Below, in pieces: positions 8,146 to 16,076 of a stretch of DNA of 35,185 bases (within the stretch, counting starts at the first letter, position 1; each line of letters begins with the position of its first letter). Below the pieces are notes generated by a model. That model was not told the origin of the DNA. It did not search any database and worked only from the letters and a program-made list of their open reading frames with translations. The position numbers and the translations under genes are program-made. The DNA comes from Azospirillum oleiclasticum (GTDB lineage: Bacteria; Pseudomonadota; Alphaproteobacteria; Azospirillales; Azospirillaceae): the NCBI RefSeq assembly GCF_013423485.1, contig NZ_JABFFR010000053.1, positions 1 to 35,185 on the forward strand. Reading direction: 5' to 3'.

Positions 8146-9440
8146 GCGGGACCGCGATCGGCTTCGCCGGGATGGGCGTCCTCCTCCTGCTCATCCTGGC
8201 GCGCATCCCCGTCGGGGTGGCGCTCGGGCTCGTCGGCTTCGGCGGCTATGTGGCGCTGGAGGGCTGGACCAAGGCGCAGTTCGTGTTCGGTGCGGTGCCC
8301 CTGGAGCTGGCGTCCGCCCACGCCCTGTCGGTGCTGCCCCTGTTCACGCTGATGGGGGCGCTGGCGACCCTGGCCGGGCTGTCGGCCGACCTGTTCCGCG
8401 CCAGCAACGCGGTGTTCGCGGGAACGCGCGGCTCGCTGGCGATGGCGGCGATCGGCGCCTCGGCGGCGTTCGGGGCGGTGTGCGGCTCCTCGGTCGCGAC
8501 CGCGGCGACCATGGGGCGGATCTCGATCCCCGAGATGCTGCGGGCGCGCTACTCCCCCGCACTCGCCGCCGGTGCCGTGGCGGCCGGTGGAACGCTCGGC
8601 ATCCTGATCCCGCCGTCCCTGATCCTGATGATCTACGCGATCATCGCGCAGCAGCCGGTGATCAAGCTGTTCGCGGCGGCCATTGTGCCCGGTCTGGTGC
8701 TGACGGCGCTCTATGTCCTGACGGTGGTGGTGTGGGCGCGCCTGCGGCCCGACGCCGCGCTGGAGATCCGGCGCGACGAGGGTGGCGGGACGGTGCGCAT
8801 CCTCCTGAACGTCGCCGATGTGGCGGCGCTGTTCCTGGTGACCTTCGGCGGCATCTATCTCGGCTGGTTCTCGCCGACGGAAGCCGCCGCGGTGGGGGCC
8901 TTCGGCGCCCTGCTGCTCGGCCTCTGGCGGCGGACGCTGACGCGGTTCGGCATCCTCGACTGCTTCACCGAGACCGCGCGCATCACCGCGAACATCGTGC
9001 TGATCATCATCGGCTCGACCATCTTCTCCTACTTCGTCGTGCAGACGACCATCGCCCAGAGCATCGTCGGATGGATCGGGGCGACCGGCATGCCGCCGCT
9101 GATGGTCATGACGCTGCTGATCGTCGTGTACATCCTGCTCGGCTGTTTCCTGGAAGGCATCGGCATGGTGCTGGTGACCGTCCCGGTGTTCCTGCCGCTG
9201 GTGGTGGCGAACGGCTACGACCCGGTGTGGTTCGGGATCCTGCTGGTCATCGTGGTCGAGATCGGCCTCATCCACCCGCCGGTCGGCATGAATCTCTTCG
9301 TCATCCGCGCCCAGGCGCCGGACATCTCGCTGCGCGACATGTATCTGGGGGTGCTGCCGTTCCTGGCCGCCCCGCTGCTGCTGATCGTGCTGCTCCTGCT
9401 GTTCCCCGGCCTCGCCCTCTGGCTGGCCGCGCAGGTCTGA
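8142..9440 (+). CDS. dctM: TRAP transporter large permease, DctM family
   Basis: A 432-residue protein with about twelve hydrophobic segments, the usual length for DctM. Recognisable family stretches are LARIPVGVALGLVGFGGY, FGAVCGSSVATAATMGRISIPEM near residues 110-130, GGTLGILIPPSLILMIYAI and LGCFLEGIGMVLVTVPVFLP. The two substrate and Na+-site loops (GSSVATAATMG and the GCFLEGIGM region) are intact. The start ATG 8142 overlaps the dctQ stop. It catalyses Na+-driven uptake of the ligand supplied by DctP. Confidence 0.94.
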   Translation: MSGTAIGFAGMGVLLLLILARIPVGVALGLVGFGGYVALEGWTKAQFVFGAVPLELASAHALSVLPLFTLMGALATLAGLSADLFRASNAVFAGTRGSLAMAAIGASAAFGAVCGSSVATAATMGRISIPEMLRARYSPALAAGAVAAGGTLGILIPPSLILMIYAIIAQQPVIKLFAAAIVPGLVLTALYVLTVVVWARLRPDAALEIRRDEGGGTVRILLNVADVAALFLVTFGGIYLGWFSPTEAAAVGAFGALLLGLWRRTLTRFGILDCFTETARITANIVLIIIGSTIFSYFVVQTTIAQSIVGWIGATGMPPLMVMTLLIVVYILLGCFLEGIGMVLVTVPVFLPLVVANGYDPVWFGILLVIVVEIGLIHPPVGMNLFVIRAQAPDISLRDMYLGVLPFLAAPLLLIVLLLLFPGLALWLAAQV

Positions 9441-9442
9441 TA

Positions 9443-9514
9443 CCGGCGAGCGCTTGAACCGACCGTTTCAAGCGCTCGCCGGCCGCCGCGACTGCGGCGG
9501 CGGGCCCACGTGGG
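9443..9514. terminator. Strong stem-loop after dctM, with two further small hairpins
   Basis: Immediately after the dctM stop, CCGGCGAGCGCTTGAA (9443-9458) is followed by an eight-base loop and its perfect complement (9467-9482). Then come CCGCCGC-GACT-GCGGCGG (9483-9500) and the short palindrome GCCCACGTGGGC (9503-9514). There is no run of T, so this is not a classical intrinsic terminator. It may stabilise the 3' end of the upstream message or attenuate reading into the second FAH gene. Confidence 0.5.
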
Positions 9515-9630
9515 CGCGGGAAAGCCTGCGTGGCGTTTGAACGCAATACGGCAAGTCAATTCATTGGCTTGCCGGTCCGATCGCGGGCGCCCGGCGGGGC
9601 GCCCCTCCACCATCGACAACGGACATCATC

Positions 9631-10623
9631 ATGAAACTCGCCACATTCCTGCTCGGCTCCGGAGAGCCGCGCGTCGGGGTCGTCGATGCCGACGCCGGGC
9701 GCCTTCTCGACCTTCGCGCCGCGGCCGGGCGCGCCGGGCTGGATGCCGCCCCCTTCGTCTCCATGCTGGCGCTCATGGACGCGGGCGAACGCGGGCTCGA
9801 TACGGCACGGGCGCTGGCCGAGCGCTGCCGCGGCGACGACGGGCCGACCCACGCCCTCGACGCGATCCGCCTGCTGGCACCCGTCCCGGAGCCGCGCCAG
9901 ATGCGCGACGGCATGAGCTTTCCGCTGCACATCCGGCAATCCATCCGCGGGATGCGGCGCATCGCCGCCGGGAGCGATCCGGCGGCGCTCGCGGCCATCG
10001 ACGCCGAACCGCTGCCGCCGCTTCCCGATGTGTACGGGCAATTGCCGATCTACTACATCACCAACCGCCTGACCGTCGGCGGGCCCGGCGACACGGTCCG
10101 CTGGCCGCGCTACAGCCGGCTGATGGATTACGAGCTGGAACTGGGGATCTTCATCGGCCGGACCGGAGCCGACATCCCCGTGTCGCAGGCCGGCCGGCAC
10201 ATCTTCGGCTTCACCATCTTCAACGACTTCTCCGCCCGCGACCAGCAGGCGCGCGAGATGCCGGGCTGGCTGGGTCCCGCCAAGGGCAAGAGCTTCGACG
10301 GGGGCAACGTCCTCGGCCCGTGGATCGTCACCCCCGACGAGATCGGCGACCCCTACGCCCTGACGATGACCGCGCGCGTGAACGGCGAGACGCGCTCGCA
10401 CGGCAGCTCGTCCGGGATGCTGTTCAGCTTCGAGGAGATGATCGCCCACATGTCGCAGGACGAGACGCTGCACGCGGGCGAGTTCATCGGTTCGGGAACC
10501 GTGGGGAACGGCTGCGGCCTCGAACAGAACCGCTTTCTCGACCATGGCGATGTGGTCGAGCTGGAGGTCGAGCGCATCGGTGTGCTGAGCAACCGGGTCG
10601 AGCGGCCGGCCGACCGTCCTTGA
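9631..10623 (+). CDS. Fumarylacetoacetate hydrolase (FAH) family protein, second copy
   Basis: A 330-residue FAH-fold protein with a longer N-terminal domain than the copy at 2925, so it is not a recent duplicate. The catalytic part shows RLMDYELELGIFIGR with metal ligands E168 and E170, IFNDFSARDQQ with D199, and GKSFDGGNVLGPWIV. GEFIGSGTVGNGCGLE resembles the GT-SG loop of true fumarylacetoacetase-like enzymes. It stands 190 bases after dctM, behind the hairpin cluster, and may be transcribed at a different level. It probably acts on a beta-diketo or acylpyruvate intermediate of the same pathway; the substrate is not determinable. Confidence 0.88.
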   Translation: MKLATFLLGSGEPRVGVVDADAGRLLDLRAAAGRAGLDAAPFVSMLALMDAGERGLDTARALAERCRGDDGPTHALDAIRLLAPVPEPRQMRDGMSFPLHIRQSIRGMRRIAAGSDPAALAAIDAEPLPPLPDVYGQLPIYYITNRLTVGGPGDTVRWPRYSRLMDYELELGIFIGRTGADIPVSQAGRHIFGFTIFNDFSARDQQAREMPGWLGPAKGKSFDGGNVLGPWIVTPDEIGDPYALTMTARVNGETRSHGSSSGMLFSFEEMIAHMSQDETLHAGEFIGSGTVGNGCGLEQNRFLDHGDVVELEVERIGVLSNRVERPADRP

Positions 10624-10766
10624 ACCCGTTCCGCAAGACGGTGCGGCGTGTCCGGGGGGCGGTGCTGGCGCGAAGCGGACATCCGGCCGCAAGCGCGCCG
10701 ATCGGCGCTTTGCCGGACGGGTTGGCGGACGAACCCGGCTTGTCGTCGCTCGGGTGGGTTGTCCGC

Positions 10767-10985
10767 TCAGTGCGCGTCGAACACCCGCTCCAGGGTGGGG
10801 GCATCCAAGGCAGCGTCGGTCCAGGCGTCGAGCTCCTCCAGGGACGCGGCCTCGATGCGCGCCCGCACGCCGGGGGGCAGCTCTCCGAACTTCCGGCTGA
10901 GCAACCGGCACAGGCTCGCCGCTTGTCCCTTGGCCATCCCGTGTTTGAACGCCTCGGCCTTGACCTGCTCCAGGGCAATCGACAT
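10767..10985 (-). CDS. Small Rpn/DUF4351-type C-terminal tail protein (orphan fragment)
   Basis: 72 residues from ATG 10985: MSIALEQVKAEAFKHGMAKG, then LLSRKFGELPPGVRARIE and an acidic end LDAPTLERVFDAH. This matches the C-terminal helical region found after the PD-(D/E)XK nuclease domain of Rpn/transposase_31-like proteins (DUF4351-like tail). The nuclease part is absent; the upstream DNA already belongs to the ParD-ParE gene. A very good ribosome binding site, GGAGGAG, lies six bases before ATG 10985. The piece is therefore either a remnant or a retained short protein of the kind translated from inside rpn genes. Confidence 0.55.
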   Translation of the reverse strand: MSIALEQVKAEAFKHGMAKGQAASLCRLLSRKFGELPPGVRARIEAASLEELDAWTDAALDAPTLERVFDAH

Positions 10986-11029
10986 GACACGCTCCTCCGG
11001 CCACATGGCGAGTCACCGGGCCTGCGGGC

Positions 11030-11479
11030 TCATGGGGCGAAGCCCCCGCGCGCGGTGAGCGCCGCGGCGTCCCGGGCGCCATGCAGCACGCGCACGATGA
11101 CCACCGCGTCGTCGGTGGCGCGGAAATGGATGGCGTAGGCGCCGTGGAAGGTGACGCACAGACCGAGGGCCAGATGGTCGCGGGCGGCCGCGGCCTGAGG
11201 AAAACGGCGCAGCGGCTGGAAGGCGGCCTCGACGGCGTGGATGAAGTCCGTCGCCACCGCCTCGGAGGCTTCGGTGGCGAGATGGGCCCAGAGGTCGGCG
11301 AGGTCGGCCTTGAGATCGGCCAGCGCGTGCTGCTGCTGGTCGCGCTTGCGCGCCCAGTCGCCCAACGCCTCGCGTACCACCGCGCTGCTCGACGCGTAGT
11401 CGCCGCCGGCGACCGCGCCCTTGACGGCGGCGGCTATGGCGGCCGGTAGGGTGACGGTCAGGCGTTCACGGTCGGCCAT
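11030..11479 (-). CDS. In-frame ParD-ParE fusion (antitoxin-toxin remnant)
   Basis: 149 residues. Positions 1-58 are a ParD antitoxin: MADRERLTVTLP forms the beta-strand of a ribbon-helix-helix, followed by GDYASSSAVVREALGDW. Positions about 61-149 are a ParE/RelE-fold toxin that begins abruptly at ADLWAHLATEASEAVA and ends VVIVRVLHGARDAAAL. No stop or start separates the halves. In ordinary systems ParD has a further C-terminal toxin-binding helix and ParE has an N-terminal strand and helix before the 'DLWAHLA' helix. Both are missing, as if a deletion joined the two ADL-encoding stretches. It is probably inactive as toxin but may still bind DNA. The start is placed at ATG 11479, where the family sequence begins. 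Confidence 0.75.
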   Translation of the reverse strand: MADRERLTVTLPAAIAAAVKGAVAGGDYASSSAVVREALGDWARKRDQQQHALADLKADLADLWAHLATEASEAVATDFIHAVEAAFQPLRRFPQAAAARDHLALGLCVTFHGAYAIHFRATDDAVVIVRVLHGARDAAALTARGGFAP

Positions 11480-11592
11480 GGAGGGTGCTCCGGCGGCGGG
11501 GCAACGCCTCATACTTCGTCACCGCGGCGGGGCGCGTCAACCGCGGCCGCGGCGGCGGCGCCGAACCGCTGATAACGGGGCTTATCACACAT

Positions 11593-11792
11593 AAGACGGG
11601 GGCGGTCGCCCGCGCGGGCGCGGTGGACCCGGCCCGGGTCCTCGCCGGTCTGCCCCACCCCAGCGGCGCCAACGCCGAGCGCATCGCCTTCTTCCTCGGC
11701 CGCAAGCCGCGCGAGCGGCTGTCGGGGAAGGTGGACGCGGACACCATCCTGCGCGCGCCACGCTCGAAGCCAAACTTGCGGCTTGGTCCTGA
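11593..11792 (+). pseudogene. C-terminal remnant, possibly of a uracil-DNA-glycosylase-like protein
   Basis: The readable stretch has VLAGLPHPSGANAERIAFFL followed by GRKPRERLSGKVDAD. The HPSGAN piece resembles the second active-site motif of uracil-DNA-glycosylase-fold proteins. After DADTILRA the conserved-looking end ATLEAKLAAWS and a stop at 11790-11792 are in a different frame, implying a frameshift near the GCGCGCGCC run around 11750-11760. The N-terminal part is gone. Family assignment is tentative; the broken state is fairly clear. Confidence 0.35.
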
Positions 11793-11869
11793 CCGATTTG
11801 ACCAGCCGTCGCCGCTTCTCTGGCCGGTTCGGGAAAATTTCTCTCAATTGAACTTATGATCCCGTCGAG

Positions 11870-11974
11870 CCCGGCGACCAACCAAGTGGAGCGGCTCATC
11901 TCGACGACAACGACAAGGGTTTCATCCGGAGCGAGTGCGGCCGTCGCACGGCCAAGGTCGGGTTGCTGCTGCAT
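11870..11974 (-). pseudogene. N-terminal remnant of an IS110-family transposase
   Basis: From ATG 11974 the frame gives MQQQPDLGRATAALAP, then DETLVVVVEMSRSTWLVAGL. The second part is the start of a well-known IS110 transposase subfamily (…TLVAVIEMS-SSWLVAG…), whose first acidic residue belongs to the DEDD catalytic set. Similarity ends after about 35 codons at LDGII; nothing of the rest follows. Confidence 0.55.
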
Positions 11975-12265
11975 GGGAATGTCTCCATCGGGCCGACATG
12001 CGCCAGTGGTCCATTCCTCCGGCGCTCCCATAGCATCTGGAAACCATCGCCCCGCTCAGCGGTGATCCCACAATCATGCTGCCCAACGCGTCCGCATGAC
12101 AAGACCGGCCAGATCAGCCGGTGACCTGTAGAGTGACCCAGCTCCTAAACCACGCCTCGGGGCACGATCTCAGTTCGGTATCACAGCCCGCGCTCCGCAC
12201 ATACACGCTCGCAGCGAACCTCTGTCCAACGGCTTGGTCGATCAACTTTGGCGATTTTTGCACAG
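11975..12265. other. Non-coding stretch between scar region and glycan locus
   Basis: No convincing gene. The composition is more mixed than the surroundings, with many stops. The only structure noted is a small inverted repeat around 12105-12123 (CCGGCCAGATCAGCCGG). The stretch sits between an IS110 fragment and the 3' end of the large fusion gene and is probably debris from insertion elements. Confidence 0.4.
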
Positions 12266-15088
12266 CTATGTGGTCACTGGGCCCGGCCAGTTGTCAAGCG
12301 CCGACGCCAGATCCGTGATGTCGAAGCGGCTGGTCCAAAGCGTCGGATCGGTCGGGTCGAGAAAGGTGTCCTCTCCCCACAGCCGGATGAAGTCAACGCC
12401 GGCGTAATGGCTGATGCAGTCGTAATGCTGGTTCGAGGGGTTGGGTCTGTGGAAGGTCGGGGTCAGCTCGATGTAGCGGGCGCCCGGCCGGCAGAACACC
12501 ACATTGCCGTATTGCGCGCCGATAGGCGAGACGATGGTCCGGGCCGAGCGGAAGACACGGACGGTCTCGCGGAAATCGAGCTTTTCGGGGAACATGACGG
12601 TGAAGCCGCGCGCCTCTAGAAAAGCGGACACCTCCTCGTCGTTGTCGACTCGGTGGCGCAGCGGCCGGTAATGCCGGCGGGACAGGTATACCCACTCCGG
12701 ACCGTCCTCCCGTCCGAACAGCCCCGCCTGTTCCGCCCGCCGGGCCAGTCCGGGCACGATGGTGTGATAGGGCGCGCGGCCCGGCACCTCGGCATCGGCG
12801 AAATGGACGATGGCGTTCCGGCCGGCGCTCACGGCCATGTCATGGAAGGCGCGGTCGGGAAACAGCAAGCGTGCGATGGCCCCGAAGTCCCCATGCAGGG
12901 GAAAGGTGTGGACCGGTCGGCTGCGGTCGCCGAACCGCTCCGCCACCATCAGCTTGCCCAGGGTGTCGAGCAGGAAATGGCCATAGTTGAAGCTGCCGCC
13001 AATGACAGTGGCGGGGGTGTCGACATGGAGCGTCGGCAGGGCCGTGCTGCGGGTCCACACCGGGAAGGCCAGCGGATCGTCAGGGGGGAAATAGAAGGCC
13101 TCCCCGTGCGGACCCGTGGCCGGACGCTCGTAGACCATCTCAGCCAGATAAGCGTCGTCGGTGATCAGGGAGGCGCTGCTGCAGTGCTCGGCCAGCGAGA
13201 GCGTCGCCCGGCACCGGCGGACTAGGCGAAGCGGCGCCAGCGCCTCCTCGGCGCGGGCGACGCTGGCGGCGACATGCCAGGGCGCCCCTACGGAACGGAC
13301 GGGGGGTGCCGGCGCGGGATACTCCTCCACCGGAATCCCCTGGGCCTGGAAGAACTCCGGAAAGCGGGCCGGCCACAGGCAACGGACACGCGCCGCATCG
13401 ATCGCGATGCCGTAATGGCGGGCCTGGGCCTTGCGGAAATGCCGGACCAGCCGGCGCCGGCACGCTTCGAGCCGGTCCTCGGAAACGCTCTCGCCGGCAA
13501 GGCGGGCCGTCTCGACCAGGGCCAAGCCGAAGGTCGGGTAATGTTCCGGGTCCAGCCGCTCGGCCTCGGCGAACGAATGTCCGGCCTCCGCCACGTCCCC
13601 CGCCGAAAAGGCCACGCATCCCAGGCTGAAATGGACCAGCGGAGAGCCGGGGGTGATCGTCGCGGCCCGGCGGTACTGGGAAGCGGCCGCGTCCAGTCGG
13701 TGGGCGTAGTAATGGATGTGTCCGAGGTTGCGGTAGGTTTCCGCGCGTTCGGGCGCGAGCGTGAGTGCCGCGCCATAGGCGGCGACCGCCCCGGCGTCGT
13801 CGCCGCGGGCCCGCAGACAGCGCGCGAGATTGCGCCATGCCTCGGCTTCCTGGGGCGCGCGGGCGATGGCGGTACGATAGGATGCGATCGCGTCACCCAG
13901 CCGGCCGAGAGCGAACAGGGCGCCGCCGAGGTGGCGCCACGCCAGCCAGTCGCCGGCATCGGCCCGCGTCGCCGCGCCCAGCGCCTCCACGGCATCCTGG
14001 AACGCGCCCGCGGCGAACAGGGCGAACCCCAGCCGCCGCAGATCGACCGGATCCCCCTCCGCGGACAGCGCCCGATAGCGATCCACGGCGTTGTCGAGCC
14101 GGCCCAGGAGCAGGGCGGCGTCGGCCACGACCCGGTGCATGGCGACGGGAAGCTCCGCGCGGTGCCCGGCCGGCCGTTCCATCACCGCAAGAAGGCGGGC
14201 ATCCGCCCGGCCTGGCCCGAACAGCGCGTCCTGATTGGGGGGATGGTGAGGTTCCGCCGCTTCGGGGTTCCGTTCCAGCACCAGGGCAAGCCGCGCGGCA
14301 TGCTCGTCCGCCTCAAGGTCCGCCTCTTCGGCGATGGTGTTCCCGCGGGGCGGCAGGGCTCCTGCGAATTCATCGGCCATGACCAAGCTTTCCGGCGTGC
14401 CGATGTCGAGGAAGCGGCCGTCGACAGGAAGGCCCAGAAGGCGATCGGCACGGGCCAGCAGGTCGCGTTCGAGGGATGATGGTCGGTTCTCCGGCAAAGA
14501 CAGGACCATGGCCCGGGACAGCAGATATACGCCGGCGTTGATCAGGCCGGGTCCGGTTCCCCTCTTCTCATGGAAGGCCGCAATCCGGCCCGCGGCGTCC
14601 AACTCCACCCGGCCGTATCGCGCGGTGTCGTCCACCCGGACCAGCGTCACCACGCCGGGGCCACCGCTACGGAAACAGTCCAGGAGCGCGGTTAGGTCCA
14701 CATCCACCAGACTGTCGCCGTTCATGACCAGTGCCGGATCGGACCGGGACCGCAGCATCGCCAGGCGAGCCGAGCCGCCGGTGCCCAGAGGCGCCGATTC
14801 CACCGACCGGTCGAGGGTGATGCCCAAGGCGCGGGCGATGGGTTCGAGCGCCTCGGCCGTCGCCTCCGCGTGGTGCCCCAGAGCCAGCACCACGTGACGG
14901 ACGCCCTGGGCCGCAAGCTGGCGCAGGAGATGCGCGGCGAAGGGACGCCCGGCCACCGGCGCCACCACCTTCTGGACACCGGGCAGGACTCCGCCCAACC
15001 GGGTTCCCAGCCCCCCGGCAAGGATTATGGCGGAAACATCCGCCAGGGTGCGGGCGGAAGGGGCTGCGCTTGTATGATCTCCACTCAT
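12266..15088 (-). CDS. HddC-like sugar-1-phosphate nucleotidyltransferase / TPR / GT61 glycosyltransferase fusion
   Basis: A 940-residue protein with three parts. Residues 18-240 form a nucleotidyltransferase: IILAGGLGTRL (21-31), SAPLGTGGSARLA (98-110), VMNGDSLVDVDL (121-132) and FLDIGTPESL. This is the pattern of D-glycero-D-manno-heptose 1-phosphate guanylyltransferase (HddC). Residues about 320-530 are TPR-type helical repeats (AWRNLARCLRARGDDAGAVA, TYRNLGHIHYYAHRLD). Residues about 640-935 resemble the GT61/DUF563 glycosyltransferase domain, with GGSFNYGHFLLDTLGKL, WVYLSRRHYRPLRHR and IVSPIGAQYGNVVFCRPGA. Such fusion joins sugar activation to transfer. The downstream end faces the IS scar. 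An IS110 remnant separates it from the Nudix gene, so it may have its own promoter. HddA (16073-17086) is the expected partner. Confidence 0.85.
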   Translation of the reverse strand: MSGDHTSAAPSARTLADVSAIILAGGLGTRLGGVLPGVQKVVAPVAGRPFAAHLLRQLAAQGVRHVVLALGHHAEATAEALEPIARALGITLDRSVESAPLGTGGSARLAMLRSRSDPALVMNGDSLVDVDLTALLDCFRSGGPGVVTLVRVDDTARYGRVELDAAGRIAAFHEKRGTGPGLINAGVYLLSRAMVLSLPENRPSSLERDLLARADRLLGLPVDGRFLDIGTPESLVMADEFAGALPPRGNTIAEEADLEADEHAARLALVLERNPEAAEPHHPPNQDALFGPGRADARLLAVMERPAGHRAELPVAMHRVVADAALLLGRLDNAVDRYRALSAEGDPVDLRRLGFALFAAGAFQDAVEALGAATRADAGDWLAWRHLGGALFALGRLGDAIASYRTAIARAPQEAEAWRNLARCLRARGDDAGAVAAYGAALTLAPERAETYRNLGHIHYYAHRLDAAASQYRRAATITPGSPLVHFSLGCVAFSAGDVAEAGHSFAEAERLDPEHYPTFGLALVETARLAGESVSEDRLEACRRRLVRHFRKAQARHYGIAIDAARVRCLWPARFPEFFQAQGIPVEEYPAPAPPVRSVGAPWHVAASVARAEEALAPLRLVRRCRATLSLAEHCSSASLITDDAYLAEMVYERPATGPHGEAFYFPPDDPLAFPVWTRSTALPTLHVDTPATVIGGSFNYGHFLLDTLGKLMVAERFGDRSRPVHTFPLHGDFGAIARLLFPDRAFHDMAVSAGRNAIVHFADAEVPGRAPYHTIVPGLARRAEQAGLFGREDGPEWVYLSRRHYRPLRHRVDNDEEVSAFLEARGFTVMFPEKLDFRETVRVFRSARTIVSPIGAQYGNVVFCRPGARYIELTPTFHRPNPSNQHYDCISHYAGVDFIRLWGEDTFLDPTDPTLWTSRFDITDLASALDNWPGPVTT

Positions 15089-15120
15089 CGGACCACCCCC
15101 TGGTAGGATGGTTGCCCTGA

Positions 15121-15474
15121 TGGCCGGGAGAGGGCCGTCGCGGCCTCGCCGAGCACGGCAACGACATCGCCTGCCTGCTCGACGAGCACGACGTCGGCTC
15201 GCCGCCGACCTCCATCGACGGCATTGCCCCAGGAACCGCCGCACGCCTCATCGCCGAACTCGGCGATCCCGCCCGCTTCGACAGCGCCGCCGTCCTGTCC
15301 GCCTATGTCGGGGTGATCCCGGCGCTGTGGCAGTCCGGCAAACGACGGCCCACCTGTGCCGAAATCTCGACCATTGGCAACGCACGCCTGCGCTCCAAGG
15401 GAAAGCCCGCCCTCGTCGCCGTCTACGCCGTCGCAAAGGCCCGAAAGCACTTCGAGCCAAAACTTGCCGCCTGA
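15121..15474 (+). pseudogene. C-terminal remnant of an IS110-family transposase (second type)
   Basis: The frame ending at TGA 15472-15474 reads TSIDGIAPGTAARLIAELGD, then PARFDSAAVLSAYVGVIPAL, WQSGKRRP and IGNARLR. This is the C-terminal transposase_20 (helix-hairpin-helix) domain of IS110/IS116/IS902. After NARLR the sequence jumps to SKGKPALVAVYAVAKARK, so an internal segment is missing, and the N-terminal DEDD domain is absent. Orientation is opposite to the fragment at 11870-11974, and the sequence type differs, so the two come from different elements. Confidence 0.7.
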
Positions 15475-15503
15475 ACAAAACGCTTGCTCAGCGTGAAAAT
15501 ATC

Positions 15504-16076
15504 TCATGACACTTCGCCCAGTTGGCGCAGGTATAGAAGAAAGCCGCACAGTACCCCCAGCACCACCGGCGCCCCGGCGTCGGCCACCCGTGCCCGGACC
15601 TCGTCCGGGGTCAGCCATGCCGCCTCCATCGCTTCCAGGTCGCCGCTCGTGGTGCCGCCGACGACGTTCAGCTCTCGCGCCATGAAATAATGCTCGGTGC
15701 TGCAATGGTAGTTGGCGTTGGTGACGGCGTGGTGAAGCGCCCGCCAGGACGCGGCGGCGAGTCCCGTCTCCTCCCGCAGTTCCCGGCGGGCGGCGTCCAA
15801 CGGCGTTTCGCCGGGGTCGATCGCCCCGCCGGGGAGGGTGAGGTCGACGCGGCCGTGTCCATGCTTGTAACCGTTGAGCACCAGAAGCCGCTCCGCCCCG
15901 TCCACAGCCAGGATCACGGCCACATCCTGCAACCGTATCCGGTGGTAGTCGTCGATCTCCCGGCCATCGGGCAGCCGCACCCGTTGCACGGCGATCCGCA
16001 TCCAGGGGTCGCGGCGCAGCAGCTCCCGCTCCTCCAGCACCTGCCAAGCGGCAGGCTCGCGCGCGCCGGCGTTCAC
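15504..16076 (-). CDS. Nudix hydrolase
   Basis: 190 residues with a perfect Nudix box, GAIDPGETPLDAARREL followed by REETGL (residues 84-106); E90, E102 and E103 bind the metal. VDLTLPGGAIDPGE and the C-terminal LTPDEVRARV resemble the ADP-ribose/nucleotide-sugar pyrophosphatase branch. The start overlaps the stop of the kinase gene upstream (16073-16076), so the two are translationally coupled. In this context it may hydrolyse a nucleotide-sugar or remove aberrant GDP-sugar intermediates (inference). Confidence 0.9.
   Translation of the reverse strand: MNAGAREPAAWQVLEERELLRRDPWMRIAVQRVRLPDGREIDDYHRIRLQDVAVILAVDGAERLLVLNGYKHGHGRVDLTLPGGAIDPGETPLDAARRELREETGLAAASWRALHHAVTNANYHCSTEHYFMARELNVVGGTTSGDLEAMEAAWLTPDEVRARVADAGAPVVLGVLCGFLLYLRQLGEVS

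Noticed and set aside
8103..9275. A 390-codon minus-strand frame rich in His, Gln and Asp
   Set aside because: Antisense shadow of dctM; its composition mirrors membrane-protein codons and is not a real histidine-rich protein.
11480..11592. Continuation of the uracil-glycosylase-like fragment upstream to 11485
   Set aside because: The upstream codons are Arg/Gly-rich, read over the promoter side of the ParD-ParE gene and show no similarity; the fragment seems to begin near 11593.
13274..14479. A 401-codon plus-strand frame within the fusion gene
   Set aside because: Shadow of the TPR and nucleotidyltransferase region; no start signal or motif.
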